From positions 1-46,952 of the forward strand of contig JACQOJ010000016.1 of the NCBI GenBank assembly GCA_016202605.1: DNA of 46,952 nt, read 5' to 3'. This DNA is from Betaproteobacteria bacterium. Lineage in GTDB: Bacteria > Pseudomonadota > Gammaproteobacteria > Burkholderiales > SG8-41. The notes beneath the pieces are model-generated. The model did no database searches. It saw only the letters and a list, made by a program, of their open reading frames with translations, and was not told the DNA's origin. Positions 8,234 to 16,517 of the stretch are shown here, in pieces. Numbering within the stretch: position 1 is the first letter of the stretch; each line of letters starts with the position of its first letter. The position numbers and the translations under genes were made by a program.

Positions 8234-9100
8234 ATGACGCGGGTTGCGATTTTCCTCCTGTGGTTGCTCCACTTCCTGCCGCTCGCACTGCTCACGCCGG
8301 TCGGCCACGGCGTCGGATGGTTGATCTATGCGCTGGTCGGTGAACGCCGCCGCGTTGCGCTCACCAACCTGCGGCTGTGCTTCCCGTCATGGCAGGAGTC
8401 CGAGCGCAAGCGCGTTGCGCGGCGGCATTTCGAGGCTTTCGGCCGGAGCGTGATCGAGCACGGCATCCTGTGGTGGTCCTCGAAGCAACGCGTGCGGCGC
8501 CTGATCCGCATCGAGGGACTGGAGCACTGGCAGGCGGTGGCCGGCCGGCCGGTGATCTGGCTGGCGCCGCATTTCGTGGGGCTCGACATGGGCGGAATCC
8601 GCCTGGGATCGGAATACCGGGTGGTGTCGGTGTACAGCCGCCAGAAGGACCCCGCGTTCGATGCGGTCCTTTACCACGGTCGCACGCGTTTCGTGATGCC
8701 GGAACTCTTCTCGCGCCAGGATGGAATCAGGCCGGTGGTGAGGGCGATCCGCCACGGCCTGCCGTTTTACTATCTGCCCGATATGGATTTCGGCAACCGG
8801 GATTCGATCTTCGTGCCGTTTTTCGGCGTGCGCGCGGCGACCATCACCGCGCTGCCGCGAATTGCCCGCATGGCGGGCGCAGTAGTCGTGCCCGCGGTGA
8901 CACGGCAGCTGCCCGGCGCATCGGGGTATCTCCTCAAATTCTACCCGGCATGGACCGACTTTCCGAGCGATGACATCGAGGCCGACACGCGGCGCATGAA
9001 CGAATTCATCGAGCAGCGTGTCATGGAGATGCCCGAGCAGTATTTCTGGCTGCACAAGCGCTTCAAGACACGCCCTGCGGGAGAAGAGAAGTTCTACTGA
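8234..9100 (+). CDS. LpxL/HtrB-type lipid A acyltransferase (second copy)
   Basis: A 288-residue protein related to the first acyltransferase of this cluster but clearly diverged. An N-terminal membrane segment covers about 3-32. The HX4D catalytic motif is HFVGLD near residue 114, followed by VVSVYSRQKDPAFD and YLPDMDFGNRDSIFVPFFG. The C terminus ends with the family's EQYFWLHKRFKTRP block. The ATG at 8234 follows a 64-base gap; earlier in-frame starts lie inside the upstream oxidoreductase gene and are shadows. Two paralogues with different motif endings (E and D) suggest lauroyl- and myristoyl-type activities, not assignable here. Confidence 0.88.
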   Translation: MTRVAIFLLWLLHFLPLALLTPVGHGVGWLIYALVGERRRVALTNLRLCFPSWQESERKRVARRHFEAFGRSVIEHGILWWSSKQRVRRLIRIEGLEHWQAVAGRPVIWLAPHFVGLDMGGIRLGSEYRVVSVYSRQKDPAFDAVLYHGRTRFVMPELFSRQDGIRPVVRAIRHGLPFYYLPDMDFGNRDSIFVPFFGVRAATITALPRIARMAGAVVVPAVTRQLPGASGYLLKFYPAWTDFPSDDIEADTRRMNEFIEQRVMEMPEQYFWLHKRFKTRPAGEEKFY

Positions 9101-9127
9101 CCGCGAATGAACGCCGATAAACGCCAA
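9101..9127 (+). repeat. GCCGAT-family repeat, single arm (copy 2)
   Basis: CCGCGAATGAACGCCGATAA directly after the acyltransferase stop matches the arm seen at 2405 and 14413. No facing arm is found nearby. The annotated GNAT start codon lies inside it. Confidence 0.6.
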
Positions 9128-9673
9128 GGGCAGCTCCGGCGTGATGCGCTCGAAAGGGTGGAAATCCTGCCGGTCGAGCCCGGCGACGCCGGGCGAATTT
9201 CGGTGCTCGCGCGTGAGATCTGGGAACGGCATTATCCGGGCATCATCAGCGCCGCCCAGATAGAATACATGCTGGCGCAACGTTACGAACCGCGGTTGAT
9301 CAGGGCCGAGCTGCAGCGCGATGATCTGTGGTGGGACAAACTGCTTGCGGCGGGGCGGCTTGCCGGCTTCGCGTCGTATTTCCTGTCGGGGCAGCCGGGC
9401 GAGATGAAGCTCGACAAGCTCTACGTTCACCAGGACCATCAGCGCCGGGGCTACGGCGGGCTGCTGATCTCCCACGTGAGCCGGCAATCACGCGCGCGCG
9501 GCTGCTCGCGGCTCGTGCTGGCGGTTAACAGAAGCAACACGAACGCCATCGCCGCTTACCGCAAGCACGGATTCGAGGTGCGGGAAGCGGCCGTGAAGGA
9601 TATCGGCGGGGGATTTGTGATGGACGACTACATCATGGTGCGGGAAATCCGGAATGTTTCAGAATCCGGATGA
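9107..9673 (+). CDS. GNAT-family N-acetyltransferase
   Basis: Acetyl-CoA-dependent acyltransferase of up to 188 residues; the substrate is unknown. The acetyl-CoA loop is HQRRGYGGLLISH near residue 110, preceded by LDKLYVHQDH and followed by AVNRSNTNAIAAYRKHGFEV, the classic last two motifs. The first residues (MNADKRQG) are encoded by an intergenic repeat, and no ribosome-binding site precedes the ATG. The true start may be downstream, for example the GTG at 9158. It ends overlapping the next gene by 20 bases, indicating coupling. Confidence 0.82.
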   Translation: MNADKRQGQLRRDALERVEILPVEPGDAGRISVLAREIWERHYPGIISAAQIEYMLAQRYEPRLIRAELQRDDLWWDKLLAAGRLAGFASYFLSGQPGEMKLDKLYVHQDHQRRGYGGLLISHVSRQSRARGCSRLVLAVNRSNTNAIAAYRKHGFEVREAAVKDIGGGFVMDDYIMVREIRNVSESG

Positions 9674-10067
9674 GCGGCAGCGTTGCGCCCTGCTGAAGAG
9701 CGTAAAGAATGTCGCGGTGGTCGGGCTGTCGGCGAACCGGTCGCGCCCGAGTCACGGGGTTGCCCGCGCGCTGCAGGCGTTCGGGTTCAACATCATTCCC
9801 GTGCACCCGGCGATCAACGAGGTATTGGGGCAGAAGGTGTACCGGCATCTGGCGGATATCCCGGTTCGAATCGATCTCGTCAATGTCTTCCGCCGGGCGG
9901 AGCATATCGACGCCGTCGTGGACGAGTGCCTGGCCCTTGGGCTGAAAGCGCTTTGGATTCAAGAAGGTATCGTCAACGAGCCGGCCGCGAACCGCGCCCG
10001 CGACGCCGGCATGACCGTGGTCATGGATAGATGTATCTACCGCGATTATAAGCTATCCTGCAGCTAA
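9654..10067 (+). CDS. CoA-binding domain protein (YccU-like)
   Basis: A 137-residue single-domain Rossmann protein of the CoA_binding_2 family, like the CoA-binding part of succinyl-CoA synthetase alpha without its catalytic half. Visible blocks are NVAVVGLSANRSRPSHGVA (nucleotide loop), FNIIPVHPA and the C-terminal CIYRDYK. Function is unknown beyond presumed CoA binding. It overlaps the GNAT gene and touches dapF (stop at 10067, dapF ATG at 10068), so all three are probably one transcript. Confidence 0.85.
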   Translation: MFQNPDERQRCALLKSVKNVAVVGLSANRSRPSHGVARALQAFGFNIIPVHPAINEVLGQKVYRHLADIPVRIDLVNVFRRAEHIDAVVDECLALGLKALWIQEGIVNEPAANRARDAGMTVVMDRCIYRDYKLSCS

Positions 10068-10907
10068 ATGAGGCTAAAATTCACTAAGATGCAAGGCCTA
10101 GGGAACGACTTCGTCGTCCTGGACGGGACGGCTTCCCGCATCGCGCTTTCCCGGCGGCAATTGCGCTTTATCGCTGACCGCCACTTCGGCGTCGGCTGTG
10201 ACCAGATCCTCCAAGTCGAGCTGCCGCGCGATCCTGCCACCGACTTCTACTACCGCATATTCAATGCCGACGGGGGTGAAGTCGAGCAATGCGGAAACGG
10301 CGCGCGCTGCTTCGTGCGCTACGTGCGCGACAAGGGCCTGACGTCCAAAGCAGAGATCCGGGTCGGAACGCTCGGTGGTGTCATCGCACCGCGCCTCGAG
10401 CCTGACGGCCAGGTCACTGCCGACATGGGCATACCCGTATTCGATCCGGCCGCGATCCCGTTCGATGCTGCGAAGCGTGCGCTTACATACTTGCTTGAAA
10501 TAGATGGAAAAGACCTGGAAATCAGCGCGCTATCAATTGGCAACCCGCACGCGGTCCAAGTCGTAGCCAATGTTGAGACGGCGCCTGTCGCGAGCCAGGG
10601 CGCCCGCATCGAATGCCACCCGCGCTTTCCGCAACGCGTGAATGCGGGCTACATGCAGGTGCTCGACCGTGTCCACGTCCGGCTCCGTGTTTACGAGCGC
10701 GGCGCGGGGGAGACGCTCGCGTGCGGCACTGGCGCCTGCGCAGCCGTGGTCGCCGGCATCACCCGCGGCATGCTTGACCGGCGCGTTACGGTGACCACGC
10801 GCGGCGGGGACCTCGTTATATCATGGGCGGGGGAGGGCAAGCCGGTGATGATGACCGGCCCGGCGGTGACCGTATTCGAGGGCGAGATCGATATAAGTGA
10901 ACCGTGA
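10068..10907 (+). CDS. dapF: Diaminopimelate epimerase
   Basis: Converts LL- to meso-diaminopimelate, the last step before peptidoglycan and lysine branches; 279 residues. It is a cofactor-free racemase with two catalytic cysteines. The first is in QCGNGARC near residue 76 and the second in ACGTGACA near 222. The N terminus [17 protein letters not shown] is diagnostic. It starts one base after the upstream stop and overlaps the loosely extended DUF484 frame. dapF-DUF484-xerC is a conserved arrangement in Beta- and Gammaproteobacteria. Confidence 0.97.
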   Translation: MRLKFTKMQGLGNDFVVLDGTASRIALSRRQLRFIADRHFGVGCDQILQVELPRDPATDFYYRIFNADGGEVEQCGNGARCFVRYVRDKGLTSKAEIRVGTLGGVIAPRLEPDGQVTADMGIPVFDPAAIPFDAAKRALTYLLEIDGKDLEISALSIGNPHAVQVVANVETAPVASQGARIECHPRFPQRVNAGYMQVLDRVHVRLRVYERGAGETLACGTGACAAVVAGITRGMLDRRVTVTTRGGDLVISWAGEGKPVMMTGPAVTVFEGEIDISEP

Positions 10908-11019
10908 TCGGTTTGACAGTTTGCGGCAGGTCCCCGTCAGTACGCGCCGGGCATGGCGAATCCCGGCGGGTGCGCCCGCTACCCGCCAACTGGCCGCGGT
11001 CAACGACCAAGGGAGCATA

Positions 11020-11670
11020 ATGAAACCGCAAGACGTGGCAGATTACCTGCAGCAGCACCCGGAATTCTTCGAGCAGTACGCCGATACGCTGGCCGAAATC
11101 TTCATACCGCATCCGCACGGCGGCCGCGCCATCTCGATCAGCGAACGCCAGATACTCGCCCTGCGCGAAAAATGCAGGCAGCTCGAGGCCAAGCTGCGCG
11201 AGATCATACAGTTCGGGGAGGAGAATGACGCCATCGGCGAAAAGATGCACCGGCTCACCCTGGCGCTGCTCGGCACGCGCGACGTCGACGCCGTGCTGAA
11301 TGCGACCTATCTCAGCCTGCGCGAGGACTTTGCCGTGCCGCACGTCGTGCTGCGTGTGTGGCGTCCCGACGGCCGGGCCGACCTCGGCGAATTTGCGCCG
11401 GTAAGCGGCGCGGTGCGGGATTTCACCGCCGGCCTCAATCACCCCTATTGCAGCGCGCACGCCATGGTCGATACCGCCAGCCTGTTTGGGGGGGCCGCGC
11501 CGCATCTGCGCTCGTTCGCCTACGTGCCGCTGCGGGACGAGGCGGCGTTCGGGCTGCTCGCGCTCGCGAGCGAAGACCCGCAGCGCTTCTACCCTGAGAT
11601 GGGAACGCTCTATCTCAAGCGGGCCGGCGAGCTGATCGGGAGCGCTCTGCTGCGGCACCTTAATGCGTGA
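11020..11670 (+). CDS. DUF484 family protein
   Basis: Protein of 216 residues found between dapF and xerC in many proteobacteria; function not established. The N terminus MKPQDVADYLQQHPEFF is typical. A short helical linker (about 45-75) leads to a GAF-like domain (about 80-215). I chose the ATG at 11020 because it starts at that conserved N terminus and follows AGGGAG. An upstream in-frame start at 10897 would overlap dapF and add 41 atypical residues. Confidence 0.9.
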   Translation: MKPQDVADYLQQHPEFFEQYADTLAEIFIPHPHGGRAISISERQILALREKCRQLEAKLREIIQFGEENDAIGEKMHRLTLALLGTRDVDAVLNATYLSLREDFAVPHVVLRVWRPDGRADLGEFAPVSGAVRDFTAGLNHPYCSAHAMVDTASLFGGAAPHLRSFAYVPLRDEAAFGLLALASEDPQRFYPEMGTLYLKRAGELIGSALLRHLNA

Positions 11671-11718
11671 GGCGTGAGGCGAAGGCCGGTGAGGAGTAAG
11701 GAGTGAGGAGTGGGGAGA
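11665..11718. repeat. Degenerate GTGAGG word repeat before xerC
   Basis: Imperfect head-to-tail units (GCGTGAG, GCGTGAG, GTGAGGAG, GTGAGGAG, GTGGGGAG) start at the DUF484 stop and run into the predicted xerC start codon. A related stretch follows xerC at 12633-12662. Confidence 0.6.
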
Positions 11719-12635
11719 AAAGAGCGAAATCGGCTGCGGCCGGAAGTGCGGGCGCAAGAAAGCTTCTCCGGGCCTATCTCGGTCACCTCGCCCACGAGCG
11801 GCGGCTCAGCAGCCACACGGCGGCGAGCTACAAACGCGATATCGGCACGCTGATCGAACTCGCCGGAATCACGCCGCTCGAGCGCCTGCAGGTTCACGAG
11901 ATACGGCGCTTCGTCGCGCAACGTCATGCGCGGGGTCTGGACGGCAGGTCGCTCGCCCGCATGCTCTCGGCCTGGCGCGGTTTTTTCCGCTTTCTCGCGC
12001 GCGATCACGGGTTCGGACACAACCCCTGCCTGGGCATCCGCGCGCCCAGATCGGCGAAAAAATTGCCGCAGGCGCTTTCTCCGGACCAGGCGGCGCAACT
12101 GATGGACATCACCGACCAGGACACGCTGGCGCGGCGCGACCAGGCGATCTTCGAACTTTTCTACTCGTCGGGACTGAGGCTCTCCGAACTCACCGGACTG
12201 AAGCCGATGGACGTTGATTTTGACGATGCGACGGTGCGCGTGACCGGCAAGGGCTCGAAGACGCGCATCGTGCCGGTGGGCAGCCATGCGCTGGCGGCGT
12301 TGAAGACGTGGCTTGCCGAACGCGCCCGCATCGCCCGCGCGGAGGAAACCGCGCTCTTCGTCAACCGCAGCGGCGGCCGCCTGAGCCCGCGCGCGGTGCA
12401 GCTTCGGCTCAGCCATTGGGCGGCAAGACTCGGGCTCGGCAGCCGGGTTCACCCGCACGCGCTGCGTCATTCGTTCGCCTCGCACCTCCTGCAGTCAAGC
12501 GGCGACCTGCGTGCGGTGCAGGACATGCTCGGGCACGCAAGCATCTCGACCACGCAGGTGTACACGCAGCTCGACTTTCAGCACCTCGCGAAAGTCTACG
12601 ATGCCGCCCATCCGCGGGCGAAGAAAAGATCGTGA
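11703..12635 (+). CDS. xerC: Tyrosine recombinase XerC
   Basis: Site-specific recombinase acting with XerD at dif to resolve chromosome dimers; 310 residues. The SAM-like N-terminal DNA-binding domain covers about 20-105. The catalytic domain shows all key residues: Arg in SSGLRLSEL, Lys in GKGSKTR, HxxR in HPHALRHSFASHLL, His in LGHASISTTQ and the nucleophile Tyr in QVYTQLD. The predicted GTG start at 11703 lies in a GTGAGGAG repeat, which also mimics a ribosome-binding site. The first 15-20 residues (rich in Ala, Gly, Lys) are therefore probably repeat-derived or untranslated. Confidence 0.95.
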   Translation: MRSGEKRAKSAAAGSAGARKLLRAYLGHLAHERRLSSHTAASYKRDIGTLIELAGITPLERLQVHEIRRFVAQRHARGLDGRSLARMLSAWRGFFRFLARDHGFGHNPCLGIRAPRSAKKLPQALSPDQAAQLMDITDQDTLARRDQAIFELFYSSGLRLSELTGLKPMDVDFDDATVRVTGKGSKTRIVPVGSHALAALKTWLAERARIARAEETALFVNRSGGRLSPRAVQLRLSHWAARLGLGSRVHPHALRHSFASHLLQSSGDLRAVQDMLGHASISTTQVYTQLDFQHLAKVYDAAHPRAKKRS

Positions 12636-12662
12636 GAGGTGAGGCGTGAAGAGCGAGGAGGA
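12633..12662. repeat. Degenerate GAGGCGTGA word repeat after xerC
   Basis: GTGAGAGGTGAGGCGTGAAG and following GCGAGGAGG units begin at the xerC stop and resemble the stretch in front of xerC, so xerC is bracketed by the same word family. Confidence 0.45.
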
Positions 12663-12767
12663 ACAACGAGAAGAGCTGCCACGGGAACAGACCACGGATC
12701 CGGGCGCATTGAAATGTGAATTCGCGGTTCCGCTTGCCGGCTGTTGTCCCTCTGCCGCAAACGGTTC

Positions 12768-13121
12768 ATGAATCCTCAAGCTTGGCGTGTCCTCTGCCTG
12801 GGTAGTTTCGCGGTGCTTGCGGCGGCAGGTGTGATCGGCGGAGTGCTCGAACAAGTCGTTGGTGAGCCGCCACTGGTCTATCTCCTCGTCGTATGGGGGT
12901 GCATGGGACTGGCGTTCCTGTGCTTCATCGTCAGTGTGCCGCCGGTCGCCATCCGATTCTTTATCGCCGGGCAGGAGCGGATCGGGAACGCGGACTACGC
13001 ACTCGTGCGTTTTCTTCGCGAGCATGAATGGCAGGTGGTCCGGGTTGTGTGGCTCGTGTGGGCCGTCGGCGCCCTCATCGCGCTTCCTGTGGCCATCCGT
13101 GACTGGACGCAGGCTCCGTAA
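12768..13121 (+). CDS. Small membrane protein of unknown function
   Basis: A 117-residue protein I do not recognise. Three hydrophobic segments are clear: about residues 8-28, 38-62 and 91-110, with a short charged stretch (about 68-88, containing FREHEW-like residues) between the second and third. The ATG at 12768 is preferred over an upstream TTG in the same frame. It sits alone between xerC and rlmI, with repeat-like sequence on both sides. No known domain is apparent. Confidence 0.65.
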   Translation: MNPQAWRVLCLGSFAVLAAAGVIGGVLEQVVGEPPLVYLLVVWGCMGLAFLCFIVSVPPVAIRFFIAGQERIGNADYALVRFLREHEWQVVRVVWLVWAVGALIALPVAIRDWTQAP

Positions 13122-13150
13122 ACGATGTCTGGAAGGTTAAATTCTGGTGC

Positions 13151-13217
13151 TCTTGGCGGCCCTTGGCGGTTTCGTTTCTGCCGTTATCTGCGTCTATCGG
13201 CGTTCGTCGGCGGTTTC
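13151..13217. repeat. Two intergenic repeat words before rlmI
   Basis: CTTGGCGGCCCTTGGCGGTT (13154-13173 region) is a doubled CTTGGCGG word. It is followed at 13182-13217 by TATCTGCGTCTATCGGCGTT and CGTCGGCGGTTTC, the right-hand arm of the GCCGAT family. No matching left arm is present. The rlmI start lies immediately after. Confidence 0.55.
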
Positions 13218-13221
13218 ATAA

Positions 13222-14403
13222 GTGCATAAGCTGATCCTCCGGCCCGGGCGCGAGAGGTCGCTCAAGCGCCGGCACCCCTGGATTTTCTCGGGCGCGGTGG
13301 GGCGGGTGGATGGCGAACCCGGACGCGGCGACACAGTGGAAGTGCGGTCAAGCGGCGGCGAATTTCTCGCGGTGGCTGCGTACAGCCCGAGTTCGCAGAT
13401 ACGCGCGCGCGTGTGGGACTGGAAAGAGCGCGCGATCGACGCCGGGTTTTTTCGCGAACGCATCTTGCGGGCATCGAAGCTGCGCTCGGCGCTGCTCGAG
13501 TCGGGAATGACGGATGCGGTGCGCCTGGTTCACGGCGAGTCGGATGGTCTGCCCGGTGTGACGGCGGATCGTTACCGTGACATCGTGGTGCTCCAGCTCA
13601 CTTCCGCGGGTGCCGAGCGCTGGCGCGCGGAAATCACCGATGCGCTGTTGCAGGCCAGCGGCGCGGCCACGGTGTGGGACCGATCGGATACGGAAGTGCG
13701 CGCCCTGGAAGGCATGGAACCGCGAACGGGTTTGCTGCACGGTGCGCCCCTGCCGGAAACCCTCATCCTCCACGAACATGATCTGAGCTTCCGCGTCGAG
13801 ATCGAGCGCGGCCACAAGACGGGGTTCTACCTCGACCAGCGCGACAACCGTTTGCGTCTGCGCGCCATGGCTTCCGGATGCGAAGTTCTCGATTGTTTCT
13901 GCTATAGCGGGGGTTTCGCGCTCAACGCGCTCGCCGGCGGCGCTCGCGCGGTGACCGCCGTCGACAGCTCGGGCGCCGCGCTCGAACTGGCGCGGGCGAA
14001 CGCGGAATCGAATCGGTTGCCGGCCGCGGAATGGGTCGAGGGTGATGTGTTCCAGGTGCTGCGGCGGTTTCGCGATCAAGGGCGGGTTTTCGACCGCGTT
14101 GTGCTCGATCCGCCCAAGTTCGCGCCGACAGGCGCGCAGGCCGAAAGAGCGGCGCGCGCCTACAAGGACATCAATTTGCTCGCCTTCAAGCTGCTGCGGC
14201 CGGGCGGGGCGCTGATGACGTTCTCGTGCTCGGGCGGAATTTCGGCGGACCTGTTCCAGAAAATCGTGGCCGGCGCCGCGCTGGACGCCGGTGTCGACGC
14301 GCGCATCGCGGACTGGCTGCATGCGGCCGCCGATCATCCGGTCACGCTCAACTTTCCTGAAGGCGAATATTTGAAGGGGCTGCTGTGCCGCGTCGCGCAG
14401 TAG
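13222..14403 (+). CDS. rlmI: RlmI-type class I SAM-dependent rRNA (cytosine-C5) methyltransferase
   Basis: Methyltransferase of 393 residues like E. coli RlmI, which makes m5C1962 in 23S rRNA. The order is an N-terminal PUA domain (about 1-75, LRPGRERSLKRRHPWIFSGAV), a middle domain, then a Rossmann methyltransferase domain (about 190-390). SAM-binding and catalytic blocks are GFYLDQRDNR, VLDCFCYSGGFALNA, VVLDPPKF and FSCSGGIS, the last carrying the catalytic Cys. The GTG start follows a repeat directly and has no strong ribosome-binding site. The gene is convergent with yidD. Confidence 0.9.
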   Translation: MHKLILRPGRERSLKRRHPWIFSGAVGRVDGEPGRGDTVEVRSSGGEFLAVAAYSPSSQIRARVWDWKERAIDAGFFRERILRASKLRSALLESGMTDAVRLVHGESDGLPGVTADRYRDIVVLQLTSAGAERWRAEITDALLQASGAATVWDRSDTEVRALEGMEPRTGLLHGAPLPETLILHEHDLSFRVEIERGHKTGFYLDQRDNRLRLRAMASGCEVLDCFCYSGGFALNALAGGARAVTAVDSSGAALELARANAESNRLPAAEWVEGDVFQVLRRFRDQGRVFDRVVLDPPKFAPTGAQAERAARAYKDINLLAFKLLRPGGALMTFSCSGGISADLFQKIVAGAALDAGVDARIADWLHAAADHPVTLNFPEGEYLKGLLCRVAQ

Positions 14404-14412
14404 ACCTGTAAG

Positions 14413-14574
14413 GAACCGCAGACAAACGCCGATTAACGCCGATGAACATACGAATGGACAGAAAACGTAGCCAGATGGAATGAAAACGGAATCCGGAACA
14501 ACGATTCCCGGAATGCGCCCCCGGGCTATCGCTTTTGATTTTATCTTCGTTCATCCGCGTTCATCGGCGGCTCC
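14413..14574. repeat. Inverted intergenic repeat, GCCGAT family, copy 4
   Basis: The left arm (14413-14450) has AACCGCAGACAAACGCCGAT and then TAACGCCGATGAAC. The right arm (14547-14574) reads TTCATCCGCGTTCATCGGCG, the reverse-complement pattern. About 95 bases separate them. The right arm contains the yidD stop codon and its last codons. Confidence 0.75.
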
Positions 14575-14793
14575 AGATCGCGTTGGCGGCACGGGATCAA
14601 CACCGCCCGGGTGCCACGGATGGCATTTGGCGATGCGCTTGACCGCGAGCCACGAGCCACGCAGCGCCCCGTGCACTTCGATCGCTTCGCGCGCGTAGCT
14701 CGAGCAGGTCGGGTAGAAGCGGCATTGCGTCCCGAAAAACGGGCTCAACAGGAGTCGGTACGCGTCGATCAGCGCAAGGAGAACCGTCTTCAT
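14551..14793 (-). CDS. yidD: Membrane protein insertion efficiency factor YidD
   Basis: Small (80 residues) amphipathic inner-membrane-associated protein that helps YidC-dependent insertion. The core [20 protein letters not shown] and [22 protein letters not shown] are diagnostic, with the conserved cysteines. The ATG at 14793 matches the family N terminus ([16 protein letters not shown]). The last residues (AADERG, stop) are encoded by an intergenic repeat arm. The gene usually sits between rnpA and yidC; here it stands alone on the minus strand facing rlmI. Confidence 0.93.
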   Translation of the reverse strand: MKTVLLALIDAYRLLLSPFFGTQCRFYPTCSSYAREAIEVHGALRGSWLAVKRIAKCHPWHPGGVDPVPPTRSGAADERG

Positions 14794-14922
14794 GGAGTGT
14801 CGAGTATAGCTCACGGGAACGCGTCTTCCCGTGCCCTCGGAAACCCTGACGCAGCGAAAGTCGCGGATCCGTCCGATAATGGGCACAATGGGACGGCCTC
14901 AGTTTGGCGACAAGTTGCTGTG

Positions 14923-15687
14923 ATGACGATCTCCAGCTCTTCCCCTATTGTCGGCGACGTAACGGCGCGATTCCCGGTTTCGCGCCGGGGTGCGGCGCGG
15001 GTTTTTCTGGCTTTCTTCGCAGGTAGCCTCGCGCTTCACGCGGGTGTCTTGACCGTGGTTCCGGAATCGAGGCGAGGCGAAACTCCGGCGCCGGTGCGCC
15101 CGCTGGAAGTCGTCCTTGTGAGGCCGCCGGTCTTGCTTGCGGCGCCGGATTCGGCGGTGGTGCGGGAGCCATCTGGGCGTGAAAGGATGGAACGGCGAGC
15201 ACCGGCGTCAACGATCAAGCCCGCCGAATCCGCCCGCGCGAACACCGAGGAGCGTGTCGCGCGCGGGATCGAGACGGCCGCGCCGGGTGCGGCCGAAGCA
15301 TCGCAGCCCGCGGCGGCCCCCGCGCATAGCGACACGCCGAGCGTCGCCGTCCAGTCGAAGGCCGAGACGAGATCCGTGCCGCGCGAGCCCGAACCAGTTC
15401 AGCCGCCGGCCTTCAACGCGGCCCACCTCCATAATGCGGCTCCCCATTATCCTTTGATCGCGCGTCGCAACGGCGAGCAGGGAACGGTGACGTTGAAGGT
15501 GCTGGTCACGCGGGACGGTGTGCCCGCGAATGTGAGCATCGAGAAAAGCAGCGGTTCGGGGCATCTCGACGCCGCCGCGCTGGAATCGGTGAGCACATGG
15601 CGCTTTGTTCCCGCCCGCCAGGGCGCTCAGCCGGTCGAGGCCTGGGTGCTGGTGCCCGTCGTGTTCCGGCTTGAGGGAAGCTCGTAA
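14923..15687 (+). CDS. TonB-family energy transducer
   Basis: Periplasm-spanning protein of 254 residues linking the inner-membrane proton motive force to outer-membrane receptors. One membrane segment (about 25-47) precedes a Pro/Ala-rich spacer (about 50-170). The C-terminal TonB domain (about 175-250) contains YPLIARRNGEQGTVTLKVLV and LDAAALESVSTWRFVPARQG. The ATG at 14923 is used; no exbB or exbD lies next to it, so its motor partners are elsewhere. Which receptor it serves is unknown. Confidence 0.85.
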   Translation: MTISSSSPIVGDVTARFPVSRRGAARVFLAFFAGSLALHAGVLTVVPESRRGETPAPVRPLEVVLVRPPVLLAAPDSAVVREPSGRERMERRAPASTIKPAESARANTEERVARGIETAAPGAAEASQPAAAPAHSDTPSVAVQSKAETRSVPREPEPVQPPAFNAAHLHNAAPHYPLIARRNGEQGTVTLKVLVTRDGVPANVSIEKSSGSGHLDAAALESVSTWRFVPARQGAQPVEAWVLVPVVFRLEGSS

Positions 15688-15792
15688 ATTGGAGCGGGTA
15701 TAATTACCTATTGAACCCGGCGCGGCGGTCCTCATATACCAATCTGCCTCCCAGTGCGCTTTCCGCCGCGGCACGACCCAGCATAGATCCCC

Positions 15793-16335
15793 ATGACCAA
15801 CGACATCTATCATGGCACGACGATACTTTCGGTGCGCCGCGGGCGGCGCGTCGCGCTCGGCGGCGACGGCCAGGTGACCTTGGGCAACGTAGTGGTCAAA
15901 GCCAGCGCGCGCAAGGTGCGGCGCCTTTACCATGATCGAATCCTTGCCGGCTTTGCGGGCGGCACAGCGGATGCCTTCACGCTTTTCGAGCGCTTCGAGG
16001 GCAAGCTCGAGAAGCATCAAGGCAACCTGATGCGCTCGGCCGTGGAGCTCGCGAAGGACTGGCGAACCGATCGCGTGCTGCGCCGGCTGGAAGCGATGCT
16101 GGCGATCGCGGATCTGGAGAACTCACTCATCATCACCGGCGGTGGGGACGTGCTTGAACCGGAGCAGGGGCTGGTGGCGATCGGCAGCGGGGGGGCTTTC
16201 GCGCAGGCCGCAGCCCGGGCACTTCTCGAAAATACTGATCTCCCGCCCGCGGATATCGTGAAGAAAGCGCTGACCATCACCGGCGATCTGTGCATTTACA
16301 CCAATCAGCAGCACGTGATCGAAATACTGGAGTAA
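15793..16335 (+). CDS. hslV: ATP-dependent protease subunit HslV
   Basis: Proteasome-like peptidase of 180 residues forming dodecamers that work with the HslU unfoldase. The catalytic N-terminal Thr is in [10 protein letters not shown]. It is preceded by eight residues (MTNDIYHG), so a short propeptide must be removed to expose Thr; family members with Thr directly after Met exist. [10 protein letters not shown] and [10 protein letters not shown] are conserved blocks. hslU follows on the same strand after a 182-base gap filled by a nested repeat. Confidence 0.96.
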   Translation: MTNDIYHGTTILSVRRGRRVALGGDGQVTLGNVVVKASARKVRRLYHDRILAGFAGGTADAFTLFERFEGKLEKHQGNLMRSAVELAKDWRTDRVLRRLEAMLAIADLENSLIITGGGDVLEPEQGLVAIGSGGAFAQAAARALLENTDLPPADIVKKALTITGDLCIYTNQQHVIEILE

Positions 16336-16504
16336 CCGCTGATAAACGCCGATTAACGCCGATGAAAATCAAAAAACAAATGGACAGGATTTACATGATT
16401 AACAGGATTCGATCCAACGCGCCAAGAATCTTGTAAATCCTGTTAATCCTGTCTATTGGTCTTCGGTTCTGATCTTGATCTCATCCGCGTTCATCTGCGG
16501 TTTC
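16334..16504. repeat. Nested inverted repeats between hslV and hslU
   Basis: The outer pair belongs to the GCCGAT family: left arm 16334-16370 (AACCGCTGATAAACGCCGAT) and right arm 16480-16504 (CATCCGCGTTCATCTGCGGT). Inside it is a second, unrelated inverted pair: GACAGGATTTACATGATTAA at 16383-16409 and its near-perfect reverse complement at 16427-16453. The 17 bases at the centre are unique. The right outer arm runs into the hslU ribosome-binding region. Confidence 0.8.
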
Positions 16505-16517
16505 AGAGGTTTTCCCT

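Noticed and set aside
11665-11718. CRISPR-like array at the xerC start and other word repeats
   Set aside because: Units are far too short (6-11 bases), degenerate and without spacers; no cas genes are present.
13222-14403. rlmI start placed further upstream within the repeat
   Set aside because: The GTG at 13222 already gives the PUA-domain N terminus, and earlier codons are repeat sequence.
16383-16453. Inner inverted repeat as an insertion sequence
   Set aside because: No transposase, only about 70 bases, no visible target duplication.
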